NCBI RefSeq assembly: GCF_030066895.1
Contig: NZ_JASJAV010000019.1
Coordinates: 62,001 to 126,000, forward strand
Direction: 5' to 3'
Length of the DNA stretch: 64,000 bases
Source: Breoghania sp.
GTDB lineage: Bacteria; Pseudomonadota; Alphaproteobacteria; Rhizobiales; Stappiaceae
Shown here piece after piece: positions 40,070 to 51,122 of this stretch (the first letter of the stretch is position 1; each line of letters opens with the position of its first letter). The notes below the pieces were generated by a model. It was not told where the DNA came from and did no database searches. It worked only from the letters and a program-made list of their open reading frames with translations. A program made the position numbers and the translations under genes.

Positions 40070-41303
40070 TCACGAGTAGTCGCGCGCATCCTCGATGACC
40101 TTGCCATCATTGGGCAGAGCGACGGGATCGACCGCCTCCACCGTACCGCCAAGCTTGGTGACTTCGCGCAGACTGGCTGCGACCGCGTCCGAGAGGCCAC
40201 CGTCAATCCCGTGTGCCACCTCGATCTTCAGGCTCAATACGTCCTGTTCGCCGGACCGGCCGACAACGAGCCGGGCCCGCTCGATTTCAGAATGTCGCCG
40301 CACGATCTCGGCCACCTGCTCGGGATCGACGAACATGCCCTTGACCTTGGTGCGTTGGTCGGCGCGGCCCATCCAGCCCGCAATCAGCGTGTTGGTGCGA
40401 CCGCAGGGCGAGCGCTCGTTCAAAACCTTGAAAAGATCGCCCGTCCCGAAACGCACCAGCGGATAGGAGGGATTGAGCACAATCACCACGATCTCGCCCA
40501 CCTCCCCGTCGGCAACCGGATCGTTGGTGCCCGGACGAACGATCTCCAGAATGAAATCTTCTTTCAGGATCAGCCCCTTGTGCGCTTCACTCTCATAGGC
40601 GACAACGCCGAGATCCGCCGTGGCATAGCACTGAACCACATTGACGCCGCGCGCCGCGTACTCGTCCCGGAGCGAGGGAAATAGCGCCCCGCCGGAGTGC
40701 GCAACCTTGATCGAGGAACAGTCGAGGCCCAGTTCCGCGCCCTTGTCGAGGATCACCTTGAGAAAATCCGGCGTCCCGCACCAGCCGCGCGGGCGCAGTG
40801 CCGCGACCGCCTGAGCCTGCATTTCCGAATTGCCGGTTCCGACGGGAAAGACGGTGCAGCCAAGAGCGCGCGCGCCCAGATCCAGAATGAAACCGCCCGG
40901 CGTCATGTGATAGGCGAAGGAATTGTGGACGATGTCGCCCGGCCGGAACCCGGCGGCGAAAAGCGAGCGCGCCACCCCCCCAGGGGTCGGCGCCGGCACT
41001 TTGCGGCTCCCAGACAGGAGCGGGCGAGAGAAAGACGCGCTCCGGCGCCCATCCCATCGCAACGAAGCCAGCGAAGGGCGGTTTCGCCTTCTGGGCGGCC
41101 ATCAGTTGCGGCTTGCGCAGGACCGGCAGACGGGCCAATGCGGCGCGCGAGGTGATTTCCGCAGGATCGATCGCGTCCAGATGCGCGGCCAGCCCCGGCG
41201 GCGGCACAACTGCCTTGTCGAGAAAGGTCGGCAGGCGCCGGAACAGATCCGCCTCGCGTTCTTCAGGGCTTAGCGTCTCTCGCGTATCGAACATCTCAGT
41301 CAT
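40070..41303 (-). pseudogene. phenylacetate-CoA ligase-family (PaaK-like) enzyme (one frameshift)
   Basis: Starts at ATG 41303 (MTEMFDTRETLSPEERE). Adenylate-forming CoA ligase of the PaaK type: VLRKPQLM, IVHNSFAYHMTPGGF, GTGNSEMQAQAVAALRP, IKVAHSGGALFPSLRDEY, LVRFGTGDLFKVL and GRADQRTKVKGMFVDP. The frame slips in the CCCCCC run near 40985. It probably activates an aryl- or branched acid to its CoA ester. Its proximity to Liv transporters, a FadD-like ligase and indolepyruvate oxidoreductase suggests a role in aryl-acid or amino-acid catabolism. Confidence 0.82.
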
Positions 41304-41490
41304 GGCGTTTTGCCTTTCTTCCGCACCTTTCGCGACCCTTTTCGCGGTCGATTAATATTCCATCGATTTCCATTCGAATTTCATTCGAAAATGGTCTTCG
41401 TTCAAATGGCTCCGAAGCCGGACGGGCCTCGGCCGGTCCCATCCGCATATACGCCCCCGGCGCTGACTTATCCTCGCAAAATATCGCCCA

Positions 41491-42483
41491 TCAAAAACCG
41501 GCAAGATCGACGAGCCCGCCCTTGCATCCCCCGCCATCGACCGCGTCTGCTGCGTGAATAAGATCGCTCAACGTCTCCGTCGCCGCATCGCCGGCAAGCG
41601 AGATCCACAACTCCGTCAGCATCCCGCCATCGCACCTGACCTCAACCCGAGCCCCGGCGCCCTGCCCGAAGGCATCGTCGAAAGCCTTTCGGATCGCCTC
41701 GGTCGTAAGCTCCTTGCCAATGTGAGCAGCCATGAGATCGCGCACCACGTAGGCATTCAGCGTCTCCATCAAGGCCAGCGAGATCTTGAAATAGCCTTCC
41801 TGATCGCTGTCTCGAAGACAGCTTCCGTGCTTGGTCCACTCATGGCGTCGCAGGAAGGACTGGGTGCCGGGCATGACGCGATCCAGCACCGTCCGCGTTT
41901 CCTGCGATAGCTCTAGCGCGGCGAGGTCGCCATAGCGTTTCCCGTCATCGAGAGCCTTATGTTCTGCCGGAACGCCACAATGAAAATTGCCGAAGAGCTG
42001 CGGCCAGCGCCCGTGCAGGGAGAGATGGGTGGCATCATAACGCTCCACCGTCTGGCTGACGCATTCGGACTTCTTCTTGTTCAACTGACAAAAGGCGGGC
42101 TCCCAGCTCACCGCCAGCAGATTTTGCGCAAAATCGGATCCGTCGCCCAGAGACTGATCGTCCGGAGTGGAAGAGTCGCCAGTTGCCGCGCCCGCAGGCA
42201 CCATGCGCTCGCCGCATGAGATCGCGACCCAGCACCGGACGGGATCCGACCCTTTCGTGCCGATCCAGTAGTGGATGGCCGGTTCCCTGTTCTTGGCGAA
42301 AAACTCGTAGGCCCGATCGACCTCGGTCATCACATCGCCGGGATTGTCTCCGGCCTTGATGTTCTGAGTTGCCAGACAGACCTGACGGGCGACGAAGGTT
42401 CCGTCGAGCTTGATCTCGGCGGAGGCGGAAAGGGGCGTGAAAAGAAGAATGAACGCAACTGCTGCAAGAATACGCGTCTTCAT
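41491..42483 (-). CDS. rna: ribonuclease T2 family protein (RNase I)
   Basis: Intact, about 330 residues from ATG 42483 (MKTRILAAVAFILLFTPLSASA signal peptide). The two catalytic segments are LSLHGRWPQ (first His) and RRHEWTKHGSC (second His with Glu and Lys), typical of RNase T2. Several Cys suggest disulfides in the periplasm. It degrades RNA nonspecifically. The domain between the segments is longer than in E. coli RNase I. It stands alone between the PaaK-like gene and a dispersed repeat. Confidence 0.9.
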   Translation of the reverse strand: MKTRILAAVAFILLFTPLSASAEIKLDGTFVARQVCLATQNIKAGDNPGDVMTEVDRAYEFFAKNREPAIHYWIGTKGSDPVRCWVAISCGERMVPAGAATGDSSTPDDQSLGDGSDFAQNLLAVSWEPAFCQLNKKKSECVSQTVERYDATHLSLHGRWPQLFGNFHCGVPAEHKALDDGKRYGDLAALELSQETRTVLDRVMPGTQSFLRRHEWTKHGSCLRDSDQEGYFKISLALMETLNAYVVRDLMAAHIGKELTTEAIRKAFDDAFGQGAGARVEVRCDGGMLTELWISLAGDAATETLSDLIHAADAVDGGGCKGGLVDLAGF

Positions 42484-42559
42484 GAAAACCTCCCGGCGCC
42501 GATCCCGAATTGGGAAGGGGAAAGAATAGTACGCCATTTCGCATTGCAGCCGCATGTCG

Positions 42560-42850
42560 GAGGAAGGAGATGGAGCGCGCCTTCGCGCGCAACTTGTTGC
42601 GCTGGATTCCGGATCAGCGCTCGGCTTTGCCTCACTTGTCCGGAATGAGGAGCAAGAGGAGCGTTGTAACCAAACGCAAGTTACAGCTGGGTTGCGCCAG
42701 CGAGACCAGAGTCGAGGACGGCGTGTGTGATTACAACTTCGTCCCGCTGTCCCTCATTCCGGGCGGTCTGCGGCAAAGCCGCATGGCGAGACCCGGAATC
42801 CAGCGCAACAAGAGCGCCCGAAGGGCGCGCCGCGCCCCCTACCGAACCCT
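42560..42850. repeat. dispersed inverted-repeat element, copy A
   Basis: Two facing arms: GCTGGATTCCGGATCAGCGC...TTGTCCGGAATGA (42600-42650) and TCATTCCGGGCGGTCTGCGG...CCGGAATCCAGCGC (42755-42815). A central segment includes GACGGCGTGTGTGATTACAAC. A second copy in reverse orientation is at 50816-51110. Looks like a non-autonomous MITE-like element; no transposase is present. Confidence 0.65.
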
Positions 42851-43697
42851 CACGCCAGCCAGCGTTTCCTGTGCTTATAGTGCTTGATCGCCTTGAACGA
42901 GCGCCGTTCGTCACCGCCGACGCCGAGATAGAACTCCTGCACGTCCGCATTCTCGCGAAGCGCGGAGGCCGCCCCGTCGAGCACGATCCGGCCGGCTTCC
43001 AGAATGTAGCCGTAGGTGGCGTATTTCAGCGCCACGTTGGTGTTCTGCTCCGCCAACAGGAACGACACGCCCTGCTCCGAATTCAACTCCTTCACGATCT
43101 CGAAGAGCTCTTCCACCAGCTGCGGCGCAAGTCCCATTGACGGCTCGTCGAGCAGGATCATGTCGGAACGCGACATCAGCGCCCGGCCGATGGCACACAT
43201 CTGCTGTTCGCCACCCGAGGTATAGCCCGCCTGAAAACCGCGGTGCTACTTCAAACGCGGAAAGTAGGAATAGACCATGTCGAGATCGTCGCGGATCGCC
43301 GCACTCCCGTCGCGGCACGTATAGGCGCCGGTCAGGAGGTTCTCTTCGATGGTCAGATGGCCGAAGCAGTGCCGCCCCTCCATCACCTGAATGCAACCGC
43401 GCTTGACCAGTTCGTTTGGCGAGAGCGCCTGCACCTGTTCGCCGTGAAAACGGATATCGCCCTTGGTGACGACGCCGCGTTCCGCCCTGAGCAGGTTGGA
43501 AATCGCCTTCAGCGTGGTCGTCTTGCCGGCCCGTTCGCCCCCAGAAGAGCCACGATGCCGCCCCGCGGCACGGTCAGCGACACGCCCTTCAGAACCAGAA
43601 TGACCCGGTCGTAGATCACCTCGATATTATTCAGCGCAAGGATGGTTTCGCCCACCACCTCTTTGTGTGCCTTGGTTGTCTGGCTTTTCATCTGCAT
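42850..43697 (-). pseudogene. livF: branched-chain-type ABC transporter ATPase LivF (stop and frameshift)
   Basis: Starts at ATG 43697 (MQMKSQTTKAHKEV). Walker A is GANG, then the frame slips near 43545. The core ILALNNIEVIYDRVILVLKG, the family VMEGRHCFGHLTIEENLLTG and the signature SGGEQQMCAIGRALMSRSDM with LLDEPSMGL are clear. TAG at 43246 interrupts YFPRLK-HRGFQAGYTSGG where Glu is expected. The tail is normal. Energises uptake with LivG. Confidence 0.85.
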
Positions 43698-43751
43698 CGG
43701 TCCTGTCCGGGTGGGTAACAAGCGGCGGAAGTGAAACCGGCCATCTACCGC

Positions 43752-43862
43752 GATGCTATCATTCCCGCGAAGGCGGGAATCCAGCATTCTAGAGGCCCCG
43801 GTTGGAGATCTCGTCGCTTGATCCTGTGGGTGCTGGATCCCCGCCTTCGCGGGGATGACGGC
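43752..43862. repeat. GCGGGAATCCAG-type palindromic repeat pair
   Basis: ATTCCCGCGAAGGCGGGAAT (43760-43779) and GGATCCCCGCCTTCGCGGGG (43836-43855) face each other. The core ATTCCCGCG...GCGGGAAT resembles the dispersed repeats seen in many proteobacterial genomes. Confidence 0.6.
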
Positions 43863-43925
43863 TCGTGGAGATCGGGGCCGCAGCGCCAAAACCGCGGCCC
43901 CGATTACCATTCGCTTGCGAACGCC

Positions 43926-45259
43926 CTACTCGGCGCAGGGAACGTCGCATTCCGGCCAGGGCGAGTTGGAAGCGACATACTCTTCCGCCGCCTTTTTCAG
44001 GAGCGGCTGGACGACGTCAGTCATCGGCGAGAACTAGTCGCCGGACTTCTGCCAGTCCTTGCCGTCCCACTCCACGATGTAGAGCGGACCGTGACCGTTA
44101 TGGTCCTCGCATCTCATCTTCAGCGGGGCATGAAGTCCTTCATGCCCATCGCCTCGATGCGCGCCTCGTCGAGGTTTATAACCTCAATCTCGTTGAGAAC
44201 GTCTTCCGACGTGACGACCGGCTTTCAGAAATACTTCTGCGCCGCACGTATACTTTCCGCGATCAGCATCGCGTTGTAGACGCCGCGGTTGTAGAGATTG
44301 TCGGCGAACTTCGCCGGCTCGACCTGGCTCTTTCCGGTATCGACGACATACTTCTTGATGTCCTGAATGACCGGGAAATCCTTGCCTACGCCGTTGAAGT
44401 TGAGCGTGCGATAGCCCTTGGCCGCCCGCAGCCGCGTCGTCATTTCCACCGGACCACCACACGCCGTAGAACTTGTCCATCGGGAAGCGGATCTTGGTCG
44501 CTTCCTTGATGGCCGTCGGGTTCATCGCGCCCCAGCCCCACATGATCATGTAGTCGGGCCGGTCGCGACGCACGTTCAGCCACTGCGAGGACTGGCTCTG
44601 CATCTCCTTGCCGGCGACCGGATACTTGGTCATCTCGAAGCCGTACTTCGCGGCAAGGTCTTCCAGAAGCGGGATCGGCTCGCGCCCGTACCCGGCATCG
44701 AGGAAGATGTAGCCGATCTTCTTGCCTTTCAGACCATCCGTACCGCCCTCGCGCCGGGCGATGTTCTTGATGATCGCGGACGCGTCGTCCTAGTAGGTGT
44801 CGGACGCATTGAAGATCCACGGAAAGGTCTTGCCGATGGCGGCCGCCGAAAGGCCGTAGGCCATTGACAGCACCGGAATGCAGTCGACCGACGCCTTCGG
44901 GATCAGCTAAAGCGTGATGCCGGTGGAATAGGGCGTGATCAGAACCGGGTTCTTGGCCTTCACGCTCTCGTGGCACTCCACGCCCTTCTGCGTGTTGTAG
45001 CCGGTCTCGCACTCGTCATAATCGATCATGACGCCGCCGATGCCGCCGTCGCGCTCGTTCAGCATGGCGAAATAGTCCGACATGCCGTTGGCGATCGGAA
45101 TGCCGGAGCCCGCATAAGGGGACCCGTGCGATAGGTGAACAGCGGCACATAGATGCTGTCTGCGGCCTGGGCCGTCGGCACGACCACGCTGCCCGAGATC
45201 ACCGCGGCGGCAAGCCCTGCGGCTAACGGGAACTTCCTGCCCAATAGAGTGTTTTTCAT
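43926..45259 (-). pseudogene. livK: Liv-type periplasmic substrate-binding protein (many stops and frameshifts)
   Basis: Starts at ATG 45259 (MKNTLLGRKFPLAAGLA signal peptide) after GGAGGAGATA. Type I periplasmic binding fold: GSGIPIANGMSDYFAMLNER, GYIFLDAGYGREPIPLLEDL, WLNVRRDRPDYMIMWGWG. Lesions: slip near 45125; TAG 44907 (Gln expected, ITL-LIPKASVD); TAG 44790 (Trp expected); slips near 44450 and 44120; TGA near 44227; TAG 44036. This family carries amide, urea or aryl substrates; the neighbouring genes suggest an aryl or branched carboxylate. Ends DVPCAE with the stop at 43926. Confidence 0.8.
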
Positions 45260-45381
45260 TATCTCCTCCCTTCTCTCCGGACTGCACCGGACATGAAGCC
45301 TTAGCTCTGCATTGCGACCGCGCCGGCTCCGAGCCCGACCGCGTGGCGCGCCCCTCAGGCACCCCCCCTGTTTCAGACCGA

Positions 45382-46459
45382 TCACCCGTAGAGGAACGGC
45401 CAGACCCTCAGCTTCTCCTTGGCGAGCTGCCACAGCCTGGCAAGGCCGTACGGCTCGGTGATCAGGAAGAAGATGATCAGTCCCCGAAGATCATGAAGGT
45501 CAGATGTTCCACCGTTTACGCCCCTACCTCGATGCTCAGCGAGGGCAGCACGACGCGCAAGGCCACCGGCAGGATCCAGATGAATGCCGCTCCCATGTAG
45601 GAGCCGATCAGGCTCCCCAGCCCCCCGAGGATCGCCATGAACAGAACCTGGAACGACAGCGAGATGGCAAAGGCCGACGGCTCGGCCGCTCCCAACCAGA
45701 AGAACACCATCATCGCGCCCACCACCCCGCACAGATACGACGCACGGCAAAGGCCGAGAGCTTGGCGGTCAACGGACGCACGCCGATCAGTTCGGCCGCA
45801 ATGTCTATGTTGCGGATCATCATCCATTGCCGCCCGATCCGTCCGTGGATCAGGTTGGAGACGAACCAGGTCAGCTCGACAGTGACGCCCAGCACGATGA
45901 AATATTGCGTCAGCGGTGCGGTCGCCGGTCCGGTCACGATGACGCCGGCCATTTCGCGCTGCGGCACCTCGATGGCGCCCGAGACGTTGTAATTGTAGAG
46001 CCACGGAATGCGGATGAAGCACCATTCCAGAAAGAACTGGGCGGTAAGCGTCGTCACCGCCAGATAGAGCCCCTTGATGCGCAAACTCGGCAGACCGAAG
46101 GCAACGCCGATCGCGGCGGAAAAGATGCCGGACGCCAGAAGTAGCACGATGATGTTGGCCTCTGGAAAGATCTATGTTAGCCTGTAGGCGGAGTATGACC
46201 CCACGCCCATAAAGGCGCCTATGCCGAGCGAAAGCTGCCCGGCATAGGCGGTGAGCACGTTCAGCCTGATTGCGGCAAGCGCGAAGATCAGAAACGGCGT
46301 CATCGCCGAGGTGAGAAAGAAGTCGGTCGCCAGGAACGGGATCACCACGAAGGCGATCGCGACGATAACGGAAAGGCCGAGACGGTCTTCCTTGAGCGGG
46401 AAGAGCGACTGATCCGCCTCGTAGGTCGTCTTGAACTGGCCTGCTTCACGGTAAAACAT
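45382..46459 (-). pseudogene. livM: Liv-type ABC permease LivM (stops and frameshifts)
   Basis: Starts at ATG 46459 (MFYREAGQFKTTYEADQS). Membrane protein with LSVIVAIAFVVIPFLATDF, AMTPFLIFALAAIRLNVLTAYAGQLSLGIGAFMGVG (in pieces) and the LivM motif WMMIRNIDIAAELIGVRP. TAG at 46172 in YRLT-IFPEANIIVLL and another stop near 45518; slips near 45745 and 45490. The last piece is FFLITEPYGLARLWQ. It forms the transmembrane channel with LivH. Confidence 0.82.
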
Positions 46460-46465
46460 GTGGCT

Positions 46466-47421
46466 CTAGACCCTCTCGATGGTGCGTTCGCCGAACATAC
46501 CCCGCGGCCGGAACAGCAGGAAGATGAGCGCGATGATGTAGGCGAGCTAGTTCTCGATGCCGCCGCCGACCAGCGGGCCCCAGTAGATCTCGCCGATCTT
46601 TTCACCGAACCCGATCACGAGCCCGCCGACGATGGCGCCGGGAATGGACGTGAAACCGCCCAGGATCAGAACGGGAAGCGCCTTGAAGGCAATGATTTCC
46701 AACGCGAAGGACACGTCGGAACGGGCCCCCCACATGATGCCCGTCGCCGGTGCCACGATACCGGCGGCAAATCACATGATCGCCCAGATCTGATTGAGCG
46801 AGATGCCGACCGACAGCGCCGCCTGGTGATCGTCTGCAACCGCCCGAAGCGCACGCCCGATGCGGGTCTTGTTGAAGAAGATGCCCAGTGCTGCGACCAT
46901 CACGATCGCGATCACGGCGGCCGCGATATCGATGTGCTGCAGGATCAGGAGCCCGCGCTCGCCGATCTCGAAGGCGGTGGAGCCGGTGGGCAAGCCCAGT
47001 TCCTCGGTGATCACCGACTTGGGCTCGCCGCCGAAGACGAACTCACCGAAACCGACGAGGAAATAGGTCATGCCGATGGTCGCCATCAGCAGGATGATTT
47101 CCGGCTGGTTAACCAGCGGCCGCATGACGACGCGCTCCACCGTATAGGCGAAAAGCGCCCCATCACGCCGATGGCGAGCAGCAGCGCCAGATAGGCGGGC
47201 ACGCCGTTTTCGTGCAGGCCCACCAACGTCAGCGCGGCGAACACCACCATGATGCCTTGCGCGAAGTTGAAGACGCCCGAAGCCTTGAAGATCAGCAGGA
47301 AGCCGAGCGCGATCAGCGCATAGAGGATACCGGCGACGAAGCCTTCCCACAGCACCTGCAGAAAGAAGTTCGGCTGCGCGGCCATCTGCATGAAGAGATC
47401 GATAAAGATGTCATAGAGCAT
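46466..47421 (-). pseudogene. livH: Liv-type ABC permease LivH (stops and frameshift)
   Basis: Starts at ATG 47421 (MLYDIFIDLFMQMAAQPNFF). Characteristic LivH blocks: GILYALIALGFLLIFKASGVFNFAQG, LVNQPEIILLMATIGMTYFL, GIFFNKTRIGRALRAVADD and GFTSIPGAIVGGLVIGFGEK. A slip near 47160; TGA at 46772 (IM-FAAGIVAPATG) and TAG at 46547 (ENL expected; GGIEN-LAYIIALI). The last piece RPRGMFGERTIERV ends with TAG at 46466, nine bases before the livM start. Confidence 0.83.
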
Positions 47422-47524
47422 GGGTTACGACCCTGCCTTGGTGAATATGGTGAGGTCTCGAAGGATGGAGCTGCCCGCCCGGATGGGATGGCGCCTTTGC
47501 GCTCCTTCTCTTTCCGCCGCCATT

Positions 47525-47625
47525 GCCCGGCATGGTCCGGGCAATCCATTGCCGGCACCCACAAGCACGGAGGGCCGGAATGGATCCCCCGGACTGCGCC
47601 GGGGGATGACGAAGGTGGGATTGCC
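47525..47625. repeat. palindromic intergenic repeat between livH and livG
   Basis: GCCCGG...CCGGGCAATCCATTGCC and CCGGAATGGATCCCCCGG...CCGGGGGATGACGA face each other. The whole gap 47422-47731 holds no gene. Similar GGATGACG-ended hairpins occur at 43836 and 55130. Confidence 0.5.
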
Positions 47626-47731
47626 CAAAACCCTCGAAGTCCTTTTGTCTCTGATGGAAGACGAGAGGAGAGCGTAGCGCTCGCCATCCTGCCGACACGC
47701 GGGCTTGAGACCTGCCATCGTCCCGCCCCCC

Positions 47732-48537
47732 TTAATGCGCCACACCCAGATAGGCGTCGATCACGTCCTGGTCGGACTTGACCTCGGAGGGCAGACCGTC
47801 GGCGATCTTCTTGCCGTAGTCGAGCACCACCACCCGGTCGGAGAGGTCCATCACGACGCCCATGTCGTGCTCGATGAGCGCGATCGTCGTGCCGAACTGT
47901 TCGTTCACGTCGACGATGTAGCGGCTCATGTCTTCCTTCTCTTCCAGGTTCATGCCCGCCATCGGTTCATCAAGCAGCAGGAGCTCCGGCTCCATGGCCA
48001 GCGCCCGACCGAGTTCCACCCGCTTCTGCAAGCCGTAGGGCAGTCGGCCGACGGGCATTTTCCGGATGTGCTCGATTTACAGAAAGTCGATGATCTCCTC
48101 CACCCGGCGGCGGTGCGCGATCTCTTTCTCGCGCGCCGGGCCGTAATGCAGGAGCTGTCAAAAGAAGTCGCACCGCATGGCGAGCGTGCGCCCCGACATG
48201 ATGTTGTCGAGCGTCGTCATGCCCTTGAAGAGCGCCACGTTCTGAAAAGTGCGCGCAATGCCCTGACTTGCCGCCTCACAGGACTTCATCTTGCGCCGCG
48301 CCAGGTGATCGTGCCGACCTGCGGGTGGTAGAAGTCATTGATGACATTGAGCATCGACGTCTTGCCCGCCCCGTTGGGCTCGATAATCGCGCGGATCTCG
48401 CCCTTCTGGATATCGAACGAGATGTTGGTGATCGCCTTCACGCCGCCGAAGAACAGCGAGACGTTGTCGACCTTCAGCAGGACCTCTCCCTTGGAAAGGA
48501 AGGGAACCGCCGAGTCGGGATCCACATGAGCGTTCAT
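47732..48537 (-). pseudogene. livG: Liv-type ABC transporter ATPase LivG (two stops, frameshift)
   Basis: Starts at ATG 48537 (MNAHVDPDSAVPFLSKGEVL). Walker A reads EPNGAGKTS where nearly all relatives have GPNGAGKT, a change that would impair ATP binding. The signature region is recognisable as LPYGLQKRVELGRALAMEPELLLLDEP, cited in pieces (YGLQKRVELGRAL, LLLDEPMAGMN). A slip near 48290; TGA at 48158 (CDFF-QLLHYGPAREKE) and TAA at 48077 (IIDFL-IEHIRKMP). Normal end VIDAYLGVAH. Confidence 0.83.
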
Positions 48538-50533
48538 TCTGCCGCTTCCCTGACGCCTTCGCCGCGAGCCGGATAAACCGTCATGTCACGAATCTCCACA
48601 TCGGCTTCGATGACGCCCTTGCGGCCGTCCTCGAAGGTCACTTCCGTCTGCACGTGCTTGGTCGTCGAGCCGTCGTAAAGCGCCTCGATCAGCGGCTCGT
48701 AACGTTCCGCGATGAAGGAGCGGCGCACCTTCTGGGTGCGGGTCAACTCGCCGTCATTGGCATCGAGTTCCTTGTGCAGCACCAGAAAGCGATGAACCTG
48801 GGCGCCTGCCATCAGCGGCTCGCCGACCAGATCCTTGTTCACCTGATCCACATGCGCCTCGATCATCTCGTAGTAGACACGCGGATGGGCGGCAAGCTCC
48901 TGATAGCTAGCGTAGTTGACGTTGTTGCCCTCCGCCCAGCTTCCCACCGCGGTGAGATCGATATTGATGAAGACGCAAACCTTCTCCCGCCCATCTCCGA
49001 AGGCCACAACCTACTTGATATTGGGGAAAAACTTGAGCTTGTTCTCGATGTATTTGTGTGCAAACGACGCCCCGTCGGTCAGACGTCCGACGTTCTTCGC
49101 CCGGTCGATTATCTTGATGTGACCGTTCTCGGTGAAAAACCCGGCATCGCCCGCGCGCACCCAGCCGTCATCGGTCTTGGTTTCGCGCGTGGCCTTCTCG
49201 TCCTTGTAGTAGCCCTGGAAGGCGCCCGGCGCGGGCTTGCCGACGGTATCGCCATAGATCTCACCGTCCGGCTGCATGGCGATATAAACGCTCGCCTCCG
49301 TCTGGCCGTAGAGCTGCTTCAGGTTGATGCCGAGCGCCCGGTAGAAACGGAAAATTTCCGGTCCGATCGTCTCGCCGGCCGTGTAGCCGACCTTGAGACG
49401 CGAAAAGCCCATCCGGTTCCTCAGCGGCCCGGAGACCAGAAATTCGCCGAGCCGGTAGATGAGCCGGTCCTTCAGCGGCGTCGCCTCGCCGTTCAGGATC
49501 TTCTCGCCCGAGCGCCGCGCCAAATCCATGAAGTAGTCGAACATTCTCTTCTTGAGGCGTCCGGCATCCTCCATCCGCACCATGATGAGCGTCAGCAGCC
49601 CCTCGAAGACGCGCGGCGGGGCGAAGAAATAGGTCGGGCCGATCTCGCGCCGGTCGTCCAGCACCGTCTCCGGGCTTTCGGGACAATTGACGCAATAGCC
49701 CGCCGTATAGGACTGAGCCGATGGAGAAGATGTAGTCGCCGATCCAGGCCATCGGCAGATAGGCGAGCGTCTCCTCGCTCTCGTCCAGCCGGTCGAAGGC
49801 GTTGGCGTTTTCCGACGGCACGATGACGTTGTCGTAGGAGAGCATCACCCCCTTGGGCCGCCCCGTGGTGCCGGATGTATAGAGCATGACCGCAAGATCG
49901 GAGCCCGACGCCTCGCTCAGCCACTGCGCCCAGTCGATCTCAGCCTGCGCATTGGCGAAGCGATAGTCTCGTCCGCGCGCCGACACCGTCTCGAAGGAAT
50001 GCAGATGGGTGTGATCGTAATCGCGCAGGCCCCGCGGCTCGTCGTAGACGATCTCCTCAAGGCTCGGCACCTTGTCGGCGACGGAGAGCAGCTTGTCGAC
50101 CTGCTCTTGATCCTCGACCATCGCGAAGCGGACCTCGACGTGCTCCAGCACGAAGGCCATCTCTGCGGCGACCGAGTCCGAATAGACCGGCACCGGCACG
50201 CCACCCAGCGACTGCGCGGCCACCATCGCCCAATAGAGAACGCAGCCGGTTCGAGCCGACGATCGCCAGCCGGTCGCCGCTCGTGAAACCCATCTCGGCC
50301 AGCCCCAGAGCGAAGTCGCGCACCTCGTCATGCACCTCTTCCCACGTCCAGGTCTGCCAGATGCCGAGATCCTTCTTGCGGACGGCCGGGCGCCGTACTC
50401 GGATGCGCGCATTGCGTAGCAACAGCTTGGGAAAAGTGTCGCCGGTGTTTGCGGGTCCCGATCCGTCGACACTCAGATTGCCGGACGTCGGAGCACCAGC
50501 AATCCCACCCGCGGCCGTAACCGCTTCCGTCAT
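48534..50533 (-). pseudogene. AMP-dependent long-chain-type acyl-CoA synthetase (FadD-like; stop and frameshifts)
   Basis: Starts at ATG 50533 (MTEAVTAAGGIAGAPT) and overlaps livG by four bases at the end. ANL ligase: P-loop-like LAVMLYTSGTTGRPKGVM, YLPMAWIGDYIFSIG, QLYGQTEASVYIAM, TDDGWVRAGDAGFFTENGH, and the C-terminal FINIDLTAVGSWAEGNN. The frame slips near 50250 and 49715; TAG at 49011 interrupts FFPNIK-VVAFGDGREKV where Glu is expected. Ligases of this length class beside Liv genes usually activate aryl or branched acids. It is the first gene of the liv operon. Confidence 0.83.
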
Positions 50534-50815
50534 GCGTGTCCTCACCGATTTGCCCGCGGAAGGTTGTTTTGATTTTGCGGGGTTATTTGTTTTGTTTGTA
50601 AGGGAATACAATCCGAGGCAGACAGGAATATCAAGCCCCTTTAAGCAGATAGATGTTAATCATTTCGTATGTTTATCATTTTGCAGAGCGCAATAATGTC
50701 ATTGCAGCGCAAAATGTTTTGCATTACGATGGATTTTTGACATTGAGGGAGTGTGGAGATTCAGAGGATTTATTGATAAAATGGACAATTGAATTGCATC
50801 GGGAGACAAGAAAAT
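50534..50815. other. AT-rich upstream region of the liv/ligase operon
   Basis: No gene supported. Locally AT-rich (for example the 50560-50610 and 50740-50815 stretches) in contrast to the rest of the window; likely promoter region for the minus-strand operon, with no motif I can name. Confidence 0.4.
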
Positions 50816-51110
50816 TAAGAGGGAGGCGCTTGCGCGCCGCTTGTCGCGCTGGTTTCCGGATCTGGCCATGCGACTTCGCCGCAGACCGTCCGGAATGACG
50901 CGCAAGAGGAGAGTCGTAAGCAGACGCAGGTGAAAACCGTGTCGAGGGACGGCGTGAGTTCAGGCTGGCAGCACTCGGTTCAATGTCGGCGTGTGGTTAC
51001 AACTCAGCCCCAAACGCCCTCATTCCGGACAAGTGAGGCGCAAGCCAAACGCTGATCCGGAATCCAGCGCGACAAGAGCGGCAAAGCCGCCACGCCTCTA
51101 CTTCCCTATC
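50816..51110. repeat. dispersed inverted-repeat element, copy B (opposite orientation to copy A)
   Basis: Left arm GCTGGTTTCCGGATCTGGCC...CCGTCCGGAATGACG is the reverse complement of the right arm of copy A; right arm TCATTCCGGACAAGTGAGGC...GATCCGGAATCCAGCGC is the reverse complement of copy A's left arm. The shared core GGACGGCGTG is present. Together the two copies bracket the liv/ligase cluster as inverted repeats. Confidence 0.65.
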
Positions 51111-51122
51111 CGACCCTGGAGC

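Noticed and set aside
42560-42850. Insertion sequence
   Set aside because: The element has inverted arms but no transposase frame; called a dispersed repeat.
43752-43862. CRISPR array
   Set aside because: Only two facing copies of a palindrome, with no regular spacer series.
13090-49013. Reassignment of TAG to an amino acid
   Set aside because: Interrupting TAGs stand where Gln, Glu, Trp or other residues are expected, genes such as hisN still end in TAG, and true frameshifts occur as well, so no single recoding explains them.
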